DNA of 64,000 nucleotides. It comes from Planctomycetota bacterium. Its GTDB lineage: Bacteria; Planctomycetota; UBA1135; GCA-002686595. The notes beneath the pieces were generated by a model. The model did no database searches, was not told the DNA's origin, and was given only the letters and a program-made list of their open reading frames with translations. Position 1 is the stretch's first letter. Each line of letters starts with the position of its first letter. Where the stretch lies: contig JAIOPM010000031.1 of NCBI GenBank assembly GCA_021413885.1, forward strand, positions 186,001-250,000. Direction: 5' to 3'. Shown in pieces: positions 17,593 through 25,137 of the stretch. The translations under genes and the position numbers were made by a program.

Positions 17593-18899
17593 CGCTTCTC
17601 TCCACGCGCGCGCGCCGCGACGAACGCGTTTCCGATCGAGCGCGCGAGCACGTCGTAGCCGTGCGCGTTGACGTGACAGCTGTCGATGTACACGGTCTCG
17701 GTGGTGTCGACGAAGATCTGGGTCGCGTCGTGGAAGGCGATGCCGTCGTTCGCGAGCGTTTTGCCGACTTCGCGCAAGCGCGGGTAGCCGAGATCGACCG
17801 CCGTCTGCCACGCGTCGATCGCAGTCGCGACCGGTCGCTCTTCGTCGCTCAGCGGTTTCGAGCCCGCGTAGATCGCCGCCGGTTGCAGCACGTCCAGGAA
17901 GTCGATGCCGCGCGCCGCGCACAGCGCGTGCAACGAACGCGCGTTCTCGCGCCACAGTCCGACGCAGCGCTCGATCTGCGCCGCATCGTCCAGCGTCTCC
18001 TTCGGACCGGCGAACGTGTCGAACGTGCGCGAGGCCGCGACCGTGCGCTCGAAGTCGCCCGCCGCGGCGCCGGCTGCGTTGCGCAGCCGATCGATGCGCT
18101 GCGTGGCGAGCCACGCGGTCGACGCGAGACGACCGAGGTTCCAACGCGCGAACTGCTCGGTCGCGTCGACGACCGCGAGCTGCCGTTGGCGCACGTCGAG
18201 CGCTCGTTCGAGCACCTGCGGATCGCCCGCGGCGCCGCCGGCGAGCGCGACCCAGATCGAGGCGCACGGATAGACGACTGCGATGCCTTGACGCGCGTTC
18301 TGCAGCGCAACCGCGACTTCGTTGAAGCCGTCGAGCGCGATCACCGCGTCCGGTTTCGCGCCGGCGCAGAGCAGGAACTGCAGCACCATCGTCTGCTGCG
18401 GAGCTTTTTGCGCCGCGCGACCGTGGCCGAGGACCTGGATCTTGCGATCCGCGAGTTTTGGGTCGGTGCGCAACGCCGCGGTCAACGCCTCGACGCCTTC
18501 AGGCACGAGGTTCATCGCGACCGAGCCTCCGAGGATCATCACGTCGTACGTCTCGTCCGCCTCCGCACCGCGGTAGTACTCGAGCTCGGTCGCGAGCGTC
18601 TCGTGGTAGCCGACGAAGTCCCAACCGAAGTAGGGGTGGAGGATCTGGCCCTGCGAACGGGCCGCGTTCAGCTCTTCTCGCGGAATCGCCTGCACGCGCG
18701 GTGCGGCGTCGAGCAGCGACGAGCGCAGCGTCGCGATCCTGCGCGACGACGCACCGGAGTCGAAGGGTTCGCCGCGCAGCTTCAACGTGATGCGGACCGC
18801 GACCTCGACGACCACGAGCGCGACGACGAGGCCGATCACGATGGCGGCGAAGCGCGCGAACCGGCGGCGAAGCCCGGGTTTCGGCGTCGCGGCGCTCAT
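17589..18899 (-). CDS. Membrane-anchored SGNH-fold hydrolase, array member 5
   Basis: A 436-residue protein, the most upstream gene of the array. It has a TM at about 17-34, then QILHPYFGW and a complete catalytic set: Ser126 (ILGGSVAM), Asn193 (LDGFNEVAV), Asp406/His409 (YIDSCHVNAHG). It pairs with member 3 in sequence. The start at 18899 lies 36 bp after the stop of the MORN-like gene, so the array may be read from a promoter much further upstream. The function is inferred as extracytoplasmic ester chemistry; no substrate-specific motif is recognised. Confidence 0.82.
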   Translation of the reverse strand: MSAATPKPGLRRRFARFAAIVIGLVVALVVVEVAVRITLKLRGEPFDSGASSRRIATLRSSLLDAAPRVQAIPREELNAARSQGQILHPYFGWDFVGYHETLATELEYYRGAEADETYDVMILGGSVAMNLVPEGVEALTAALRTDPKLADRKIQVLGHGRAAQKAPQQTMVLQFLLCAGAKPDAVIALDGFNEVAVALQNARQGIAVVYPCASIWVALAGGAAGDPQVLERALDVRQRQLAVVDATEQFARWNLGRLASTAWLATQRIDRLRNAAGAAAGDFERTVAASRTFDTFAGPKETLDDAAQIERCVGLWRENARSLHALCAARGIDFLDVLQPAAIYAGSKPLSDEERPVATAIDAWQTAVDLGYPRLREVGKTLANDGIAFHDATQIFVDTTETVYIDSCHVNAHGYDVLARSIGNAFVAARARGEKR

Positions 18900-18935
18900 C
18901 GTCGCTCCGAGGATCTCACGGTGTCGCGCGGAGCG

Positions 18936-19367
18936 TCAAGCGTTCCAATCGTTGAAGCCCTTCATCGCCGCGAAGCGCAGCCCGTTCTCGTAGACGCCGG
19001 TGCGGCGACCGTCTAGCTTGCCGGTGCGATGGAAGAAGAACCATTCGCCGGTCTGCGCACCTGCTCGGAATTCGCCGACCCAACGCTTCTTGCCGTCGCG
19101 GTACCACGCGGTCGCGCGGCCGTGCGCGCGGCCGTCGACGAGTAGGAGCTCGCGCCGCTTCCGGCCGTCGAGGAAGTAGCGCACGCACCGCACGACCCCG
19201 TTCGCTTCGCGCGTCGTCTCGACCAACGTGCGGCCGAACGGCAACTTGCGCACGCGCACCTCGGGCCGTTCGCCCGCGCGCGGCAGCGCGCAGCACGCGA
19301 GCAACGCGGCGTCCGCCTCGAGCAGCGAGTACCAGACGTCGCGGAGCTCGAACGAACGGCGGCGCAT
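18936..19367 (-). CDS. MORN-like repeat protein
   Basis: A 143-residue protein without signal peptide. The C-terminal half shows MORN-variant repeats of the YwqK type: VDGRAHGRATAWYRDGKK, then EFRAGAQTGEWFFFHRTGKL, then G-VYENGLRF. The N-terminal 45 residues, including CCALPRAGERPEVRVRKLPFG, are not recognised. Such repeats usually form short beta hairpins that mediate protein or lipid contacts. Its ATG overlaps the stop of the penicillin-acylase gene (TGATG), indicating coupled translation. Confidence 0.72.
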   Translation of the reverse strand: MRRRSFELRDVWYSLLEADAALLACCALPRAGERPEVRVRKLPFGRTLVETTREANGVVRCVRYFLDGRKRRELLLVDGRAHGRATAWYRDGKKRWVGEFRAGAQTGEWFFFHRTGKLDGRRTGVYENGLRFAAMKGFNDWNA

Positions 19368-21709
19368 CAGGGATGCAGCGCGAGCGTCGACGCGACGTGG
19401 GCGGTGATCGCGCTCTCGCTCCAGTACACCGGCCGCAATTTGCCCGCGACGTAGTTCGCGAGCTGATCGTCGAAGTGCGCGTCGAACGGATGGCCCGATT
19501 GTCCGCCGGGCAGGATCGCGAGCGCGCGGTCGCCGTCGCCGAGGTCCGCGATCCAACGCATCGACGCGCCGTGTCCGACGTCGACGTGATCGCCGCGCCA
19601 CCAGCCGGTGAAGACGCGGATCGTCTGCGCCGAGCCCGGCACGCTGAACGGCCCGCGGACGAAGAGCCGGCCGAGCACCGGCACCGCCGCGAGCGGATGG
19701 GCCGGTGTCCATTGGTTGAGCGCCGTCCAATTCCACGCGTTCATGTCGGCGCCGAAGCGCGCGCGGGTCGCGGCGAGCGCGCTCGCGAGCGAACGCGCGA
19801 GCACATCGTGCAACGTCTCGACTTCCGCGGTCGTCACGTCGTCGCACCACTTGGGCGAGAGCTTGTTCGTGACCAGCCGTTGGAGCGAATCCGCCTTGCG
19901 CAAGAGTCCCATCGGCCCGAGGCCCTCGGCGTGGAACTCGTCGTCGAAGACGGTGCGCCCGAGCTCGCGCTCGAAGAGCCCGAACAGCGCCGCCGCTCCG
20001 CCGTCGCGCATGCGCCCGTCCCACGCGCGCAGCATCGCGAGCGCGTCGCGCGCATCGCCCTCGAAATCGTCGGGCAACGCGGCGACGACCGACAACGCGT
20101 AGCGCGACGTGTCGTCGAGCTGCACGTCGGCCGCTTTCTCCGCGGTCCAATCCTGCGCGGCGCCGACGAGCTCGCGGATGCGCTCGACCCGCGACGGATT
20201 CGCGAAATCCGCCGACAATGGCACCGCGAAATTCGCCGGCCGCACGTCGTTGTTCGCGGTCGCGACGAAACCGTCGCTCGGGCGGCGCAGACGCGGGTTG
20301 TCGCTCGCCGGCCGCAGACCGCGCCACTTCCAACGCGCGTCCCAACCCGGCGCGGGCAGTGAACCGTCGCCGAGATTGCGTTCCGGCGCGCGGCCGAGCA
20401 ACGTGAAGAGTACGTCGCCGTTCGTGTCCGCCGCGACCAGGCTCTGGACCGGCGACACGAAACTCTCGATCGCGCTCGGCACGTCGTCGATGCTCTTCGC
20501 GCGCGCGAGCGCGACGAACGGCGCGACGGTGTCGAACGGCGTGAACGCGGTCCACGCGAGCGAACGCGCCGGCAACCCGCGCTCCGGCAGCGGCGGCAAG
20601 AACGCGCCGAGGTCGGTCGTGCCGGTCTCGACCGTCACGTCGTCGCCGCCGTCGACGCGGATCGTCTCCGACACCGCATCGACGGGCACCCAATCGGATC
20701 CGCGGCGCACCGACTTGCCTTGCGGCGACACTTCCTCGACGAAGACGTCGTTGGTGTCGAGCTCGGTGTTGGTGAAGCCCCACGCGACGTTCGCGCCGCG
20801 GCCGATCACCACCACCGGCAAACCGGGGAGCGTCATGCCGTACGCGTCGTAGTCGGCGGCGCGCATCCCGACCTCGTACCACAGCGCGGGCAACGCGAGC
20901 CCGAGGTGCGGATCGTTCGCGACCAACGCGGCGTGCGTGCCGGTGTGGTCCGCGTCGATCGCCCAGTTGTTGCTGCCGCCCTTCTTGTCGACGACGGCCT
21001 CGTCCTCGCCGGCGGGGAGCGCGACCTTCGACTTCGTCGCGAGCGCGAGCACGTCGTCGTCGAGTTGCAGCTCGCCCTTGCCGACGAGATCGAGCGTGCG
21101 CTCAGGCCCGAACGCGCGCAGCCATTCGAAACGTTGTTCTTCGTAGAAGCGCGGGTAGCAGAGATCGACCGACATCAGCAGCGCGAAGCAGAGGCTGTCG
21201 ATCGGCTTCCACGGCTCGACCTGATCCATCAGGAGATCGAGATCGCTCGGCAAGTCGCCGCGGTGCGCGTCGATCCACGCGTTGACACCGCGCGCGTACG
21301 CGTCGAGCAGCGCCTTGCTCTCGGGCTCGAGCACGGCGAGGTAGCGATCGGCGGTGCGGCGCAGGCCGAGTTCGCGCATGCGCACGTCCTCGGCGAGACC
21401 GGCGACGCCGACGACTTCGGCGAGTCGACCGCTCGCGCGTCGACGGCCCATCTCGAGTTGGAAGAGGCGATCGTTCGCGTGCAGCCAACCGAGAGCCGCG
21501 GCGAGATCGTTCAAGTTCGCGGCCTCGACGTGGGGGACCGCCCATTCGTCGAAGCGCACTTTCACCGGCGCGCCGAGTCCGGGGAGCGCGAGCTCACCCG
21601 TGCGCGTCGGCAGACCCGATCGCCGCCAAGCGCCGATCCAGAAAGCGATCGCGCCCAGTGCAAACGCGAGCAGGATCACCGCCCAAACCGCGATCTGCTT
21701 CCAGCGCAC
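19367..21709 (-). CDS. Penicillin acylase-family (Ntn-hydrolase) protein
   Basis: A 780-residue precursor with a GTG start and an N-terminal hydrophobic segment at about 6-26, so it is exported or anchored. The alpha-domain motifs are typical of the family (VPHVEAANLNDLAAALGWLHANDRLFQLE, with S-GRLAEV). The autoproteolytic site is KKGG-SNNW, with the nucleophile Ser246 becoming the N-terminus of the beta chain, followed by VANDPHLGL. A further Asn conserved in this family is probably the one in WGFTNTELDTND. Substrates in this family range from beta-lactams to acyl-homoserine lactones, so a specific substrate cannot be assigned. It lies 6 bp after the rhodanese gene and overlaps the MORN-like gene. 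Confidence 0.88.
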   Translation of the reverse strand: MRWKQIAVWAVILLAFALGAIAFWIGAWRRSGLPTRTGELALPGLGAPVKVRFDEWAVPHVEAANLNDLAAALGWLHANDRLFQLEMGRRRASGRLAEVVGVAGLAEDVRMRELGLRRTADRYLAVLEPESKALLDAYARGVNAWIDAHRGDLPSDLDLLMDQVEPWKPIDSLCFALLMSVDLCYPRFYEEQRFEWLRAFGPERTLDLVGKGELQLDDDVLALATKSKVALPAGEDEAVVDKKGGSNNWAIDADHTGTHAALVANDPHLGLALPALWYEVGMRAADYDAYGMTLPGLPVVVIGRGANVAWGFTNTELDTNDVFVEEVSPQGKSVRRGSDWVPVDAVSETIRVDGGDDVTVETGTTDLGAFLPPLPERGLPARSLAWTAFTPFDTVAPFVALARAKSIDDVPSAIESFVSPVQSLVAADTNGDVLFTLLGRAPERNLGDGSLPAPGWDARWKWRGLRPASDNPRLRRPSDGFVATANNDVRPANFAVPLSADFANPSRVERIRELVGAAQDWTAEKAADVQLDDTSRYALSVVAALPDDFEGDARDALAMLRAWDGRMRDGGAAALFGLFERELGRTVFDDEFHAEGLGPMGLLRKADSLQRLVTNKLSPKWCDDVTTAEVETLHDVLARSLASALAATRARFGADMNAWNWTALNQWTPAHPLAAVPVLGRLFVRGPFSVPGSAQTIRVFTGWWRGDHVDVGHGASMRWIADLGDGDRALAILPGGQSGHPFDAHFDDQLANYVAGKLRPVYWSESAITAHVASTLALHP

Positions 21710-21715
21710 TCTGGT

Positions 21716-22264
21716 TCAGCCTCGCTTTTCGCGCGCGACAGGACCCTTCCACGCGCCGATGCCGCCCGCGAGGTTGTAGAGCTCGCGGAAGCCTTGGCCC
21801 GAGAGGAAGTCGCACGCCGCCGCGGAACGTCCGCCGCCCGCGCAGTAGAGCAACGTGCGCTTGCCGTCCTTCGGGATCTCGGCCGTGCGCGACTCGAGAT
21901 CGTCGATCGGGATCAGCAGCGCGCCGGGCAGGACGCCGCCGGCGGTTTCGTGCGGCGAGCGCACGTCGATCAGGCGCAAGGTTCCCGCTTCGAACATGCG
22001 TTGGGCCTCGGAGCCGTCGACGTCGCGCCACAGTTGGCCTTCGAGGATCATCTCGCGCGTCGGCTTCGCGCCGTCGGCGATCGCGGCGAGCAGCTCGCGC
22101 GTCAACGTCACCTTTTCTTCGAGCGCTTCGCTCGCCGCCGCGACCGCGCGTTTGGCTTCGAGACGCGCGTCTTCGAGCTCGCGCGCCGCGCCCGACGCGC
22201 GTGCGAGCGCCGCGAGCGCGACGATCAACGCGACGGCCGCGACTCCGATCGCCAACCACAGCAT
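21716..22264 (-). CDS. Membrane-anchored rhodanese-like protein
   Basis: A 182-residue protein with an N-terminal TM (about 2-22), a helical, probably coiled-coil linker (25-70) and a single C-terminal rhodanese domain. The domain begins at about residue 90 (LRLIDVRSPHETAGGVLPGALLIP). Its active loop is Cys141 in LLYCAGGGRSAAA, so sulfur- or selenium-transfer chemistry, or a redox-type role, is possible. The domain is complete, ending in LAGGIGAWKG. It starts 2 bp after the FIST gene stop, indicating an operon. Confidence 0.85.
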   Translation of the reverse strand: MLWLAIGVAAVALIVALAALARASGAARELEDARLEAKRAVAAASEALEEKVTLTRELLAAIADGAKPTREMILEGQLWRDVDGSEAQRMFEAGTLRLIDVRSPHETAGGVLPGALLIPIDDLESRTAEIPKDGKRTLLYCAGGGRSAAACDFLSGQGFRELYNLAGGIGAWKGPVAREKRG

Positions 22265-22266
22265 GC

Positions 22267-23481
22267 CTAGTCTCCTCGAGCCTTGCGCGCGCGGAAGACC
22301 GCGACGCTCGCCGTGTAACCGTGGAGGAAGTTGCGCTTGCCGACCGGACCGATCTCGCCCATCGCGAAGAAGCCCGCGATCGGCACGTCGGCCCGCAGAC
22401 CTTCGCGCACGCGCGTGACGTCGTGGTCCGGCGACTGGAACATGCGCGTGCCGCGGCCGTTGCACGAGAACAGCAACGCGCCCGCCGTGTTCGGTGCCGA
22501 CTCGAGCGCGCCGCCGCCTTGGGCGCCCATCAACAGCGCGAGGTCTTCGCTGGCCGATTGCGCGTCGCGCACCAAGAACTGCAACGTGGTGCCGCGGCGG
22601 GGGACGTCGCTGACCGCGATCGACTTCTCTTTCGGCTGCACGCCGATGATCTGGCGCACGAGGAAATCGCCGCGCTCGAAGAGCGTCTTGTTCGGATCGA
22701 TCGCGAGGCCGACGAACGGTTGGCGTTGGAAGAGTTGGCGGTCGGCGGGCGGGAGCTCTTGCAGCGTCTCCGCGAGCACCTCGACCGCCGCGCGTCCGCC
22801 GAGCTTCTGGATGAAGTTCTCGTTGCACGCGGTGACGACCCACGCCTTGCCGACCGGACGACAACCTTGGCTGACGACCGACCGGATCTCGATGCCGCCT
22901 TCGAGCACCGCGCCCCACGCGCCGCTCGCGCGCAGACCGTCGGTGGTGACGAGGAAGTTCTGGCCGGGGCCCATTCCGCCGCTCGCCATGCCGCCGACCG
23001 CGGGGACGCCGGGGAACTTCTCGTTCAGCACCTTCAAGTACTCGTCGGCGGGGAACGAGAACGGATCGGCGAAGAGCAGGATCGAGCTTTGCGCCGCGTC
23101 GCCGATCGGCGGGAGCGTGCTGAACGTCGGGCGATCTTCCGCGTCGAGCTCGACCGAACACTCGAACGTCTTGACCTTCGTGCCCGGCAGCGACGCGGCC
23201 CACAGGGAGAGCGCGGGCTCCGATTCCACTTCGCGTGTGCCGCCGATGATCGTCTCGCCGGTGCAGCCGACGACCGCCGGCGAACCGAGGGCCTTCGCGA
23301 TCCGCGGACCAAGGCCTTCGATCACCGCGCCGTGGTGGTGGGAGACGAAGATCGCGACCAGGTCGGGCTTCGTTCCGTCGAGTTCGGTCAGCAGGCGGTC
23401 GAGGCATTGCCGTTCGGCCTTCGCGGAGTCGGGCTCGACGGACAGCGCGCTGGCGAAACGAGGAGATTGGTTGGCTTGCAT
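22267..23481 (-). CDS. FIST domain protein
   Basis: A 404-residue soluble protein matching the FIST_N plus FIST_C architecture. The N-terminal part shows LVAIFVSHHHG, VVGCTGETIIGG and a middle AVGGMASGGMGPG block. The C-terminal part shows RGDFLVRQIIGV, a long helix with LLMGAQGGGALE, and the family signature FSCNGRGTRMF followed by IAGFFAMGEIGPVG near the end. FIST proteins are thought to sense small molecules such as amino acids and usually accompany signalling proteins. Here no kinase or cyclase neighbours it; the gene instead heads the rhodanese/penicillin-acylase operon. No membrane segment is evident. Confidence 0.85.
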   Translation of the reverse strand: MQANQSPRFASALSVEPDSAKAERQCLDRLLTELDGTKPDLVAIFVSHHHGAVIEGLGPRIAKALGSPAVVGCTGETIIGGTREVESEPALSLWAASLPGTKVKTFECSVELDAEDRPTFSTLPPIGDAAQSSILLFADPFSFPADEYLKVLNEKFPGVPAVGGMASGGMGPGQNFLVTTDGLRASGAWGAVLEGGIEIRSVVSQGCRPVGKAWVVTACNENFIQKLGGRAAVEVLAETLQELPPADRQLFQRQPFVGLAIDPNKTLFERGDFLVRQIIGVQPKEKSIAVSDVPRRGTTLQFLVRDAQSASEDLALLMGAQGGGALESAPNTAGALLFSCNGRGTRMFQSPDHDVTRVREGLRADVPIAGFFAMGEIGPVGKRNFLHGYTASVAVFRARKARGD

Positions 23482-23598
23482 GGGGACGAGGCGTTGGGCC
23501 TCGGTTCGGCGCGCGACATCTTACGCTGCGACGAGGGCGGAAGTCGCCGCCCGGGCGTCTCTCCAGCTGCTCGTCGCCGGTCGCGCGCGTTGCTCGCG

Positions 23599-23865
23599 CT
23601 ACGCGAGCTTCGGGATGTCGCGCAGCAGACGGACGTTGCGGATGCCGAGGATGTCGACCTCGGCGTCGCCTTGGGTGACGTTGACCCCGTAGGTCGCGGC
23701 GTCTTGCACGTAGCGCTCGACGTCCTCGCCCGCGGCGAGCGTGTGGACATCGCACGAATGCAGCAGGGCCTTGAAGCCGTTGGTCGAGTCGAAGCGACCG
23801 ATGTACACGATCGCGCCGGTTTCGATGACGACGTTCAAACCGTGGGGCACGTCTTGGATCCGCAT
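23599..23865 (-). CDS. Small protein of unknown function
   Basis: An 88-residue protein I do not recognise. It has an alternating beta-rich pattern (GLNVVIETGAIVYIGRFDSTNG) followed by a helix (DVERYVQDAATYGVNV) and ends IRNVRLLRDIPKLA. There is no signal peptide or membrane segment. The reading frame has normal GC-rich third positions, and it sits only 30 bp from the divergently transcribed ilvE, so the two probably share a control region. A 117-bp gap separates its stop from the FIST gene start, so it may be co-transcribed with that operon. Confidence 0.65.
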   Translation of the reverse strand: MRIQDVPHGLNVVIETGAIVYIGRFDSTNGFKALLHSCDVHTLAAGEDVERYVQDAATYGVNVTQGDAEVDILGIRNVRLLRDIPKLA

Positions 23866-23895
23866 GGCGCGGAGAGTCTACAGTAGGATGCGCGA

Positions 23896-24822
23896 ATGCA
23901 GCTCCCCGGCACCGGCTTCATCTGGTTCAACGGACAGTTCGTTCCCTGGGCCGACGCGAAGGTTCACGTCGCGACCCACGCCTTGCACTACGGCACCGCG
24001 GTCTTCGAAGGACTGCGCGCGTACGGGACGTCGCGCGGTCCGGCGATCGTCGGGTTGAACGAGCACGTCGAGCGGCTCTTCCAGTCCTGCACGATCTGCG
24101 AGCTGCCGATCACGTACACGCCGAAGACGGTGCTCGATGCGATCACCGAGCTCGTGCGGCGGAACGAGCACGACGCCTGCTACATCCGCCCGTTGGTGTA
24201 TCGGGGCTACGGGATGCTCGGCGTCGATCCGACGCATTGCCCGGTCGAAATGGCGATCGCGACGTGGCCGCACGGCGCGCACTTCGGCGACGAGTCGCGG
24301 GCGAAGGGGGTCAAGCTCGGTGTCTCGAGCTGGCGGCGCATGGCCCCAGACACGCACCCGGCGCGCGCGAAGGCGGCCGCGAACTACCTCAACTCCGCGT
24401 TGGTGATCGGTGAAGCGCGTCGGCACGGATACGACGACGGACTCGCCCTCGACGTCGACGGCTTCGTCTCCGAAGGCAGCGGCAACAACATCTTCCTGGT
24501 GATGCGAGGCGCCCTGCACACGCCGTCGGCGGCCTCGTCGATCCTCGCCGGCATCACGCGCGGCTACGTGATGCGTCTGGCGCGCGATCGCGGGCTCGAG
24601 GTGCGCGAGGAGCGTCTGCCCCGCGAGATGCTGTACACCGCCGAGGAAGTCTTCGTCACCGGCACGGCGGCCGAGGTCACGCCGGTGACGTCGATCGACG
24701 GACGGCGGATAGGGAGCGGCGCGCGCGGTCCGATCACGGCGTCGTTGCAGAGCGACTACCTGGATATCGTCGGCGGCAAAGCGGCGGATCGTCACGGCTG
24801 GCTCACTTTCGTCCGCAGCTGA
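23896..24822 (+). CDS. ilvE: Branched-chain amino acid aminotransferase
   Basis: A 308-residue fold-type IV PLP enzyme, the usual IlvE length. It closely follows the E. coli-type IlvE pattern: FIWFNGQFVPWADAKVHV, HYGTAVFEGLRAY, the PLP lysine in ARAKAAANYLNS, DVDGFVSEGSGNN (Glu contacting the PLP pyridine), SSILAGITRGYVM, EVFVTGTAAEVTPV, and the C-terminal DRHGWLTFV. It catalyses the last transamination in Leu, Ile and Val synthesis and the first in their breakdown. No other ilv or leu gene is nearby. Confidence 0.95.
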   Translation: MQLPGTGFIWFNGQFVPWADAKVHVATHALHYGTAVFEGLRAYGTSRGPAIVGLNEHVERLFQSCTICELPITYTPKTVLDAITELVRRNEHDACYIRPLVYRGYGMLGVDPTHCPVEMAIATWPHGAHFGDESRAKGVKLGVSSWRRMAPDTHPARAKAAANYLNSALVIGEARRHGYDDGLALDVDGFVSEGSGNNIFLVMRGALHTPSAASSILAGITRGYVMRLARDRGLEVREERLPREMLYTAEEVFVTGTAAEVTPVTSIDGRRIGSGARGPITASLQSDYLDIVGGKAADRHGWLTFVRS

Positions 24823-25137
24823 GGACCGGCGCGACCCAGCGCGGTTGCAACCGACGGGAAGAATGCCAGTCCTTTCATGTTCCTAAGTGAAGCGCTCGGG
24901 TTACTTCCTTGGATCGCGCTATTGGCACGCGGCGGGCGCTCGGTGCTCGTCGAAATTGGATGACTCGGCCGCAACCAGTCGACTCCTCCTCCGGTCAATC
25001 AGTGCGATCCGCGAGTTCGCGCCGCATCGCGCGCATTCGAGGTAGCTCGAGGTAGGCAGAGCGAGGTGCGTGGATTGGGGGCGTGGGTTCCCCCGCGGAT
25101 TTCGCTCCGTTGGCAGGCATCGAAGTAAGGAAGATCC
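24823..25137. other. Intergenic region upstream of the SBBP protein gene
   Basis: No gene is seen. The part around 24875-24960 is less GC-rich than its surroundings and may hold the promoter of the downstream secreted-protein gene, but no box can be assigned. A short duplication (GAGGTAGCTC followed by GAGGTAGGC) lies near 25040. AAGGAAGATCC just before the ATG is a weak ribosome-binding site. Confidence 0.35.

Noticed and set aside
12372..18899. Reading the five SGNH genes as repeats of a mobile element
   Set aside because: Members are divergent in sequence and length, there are no flanking repeats and no transposase; gene duplication explains them.
24930..24960. TGGCAC element that might be a sigma-54 promoter
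   Set aside because: The second half (TTGC at the right spacing) is missing.
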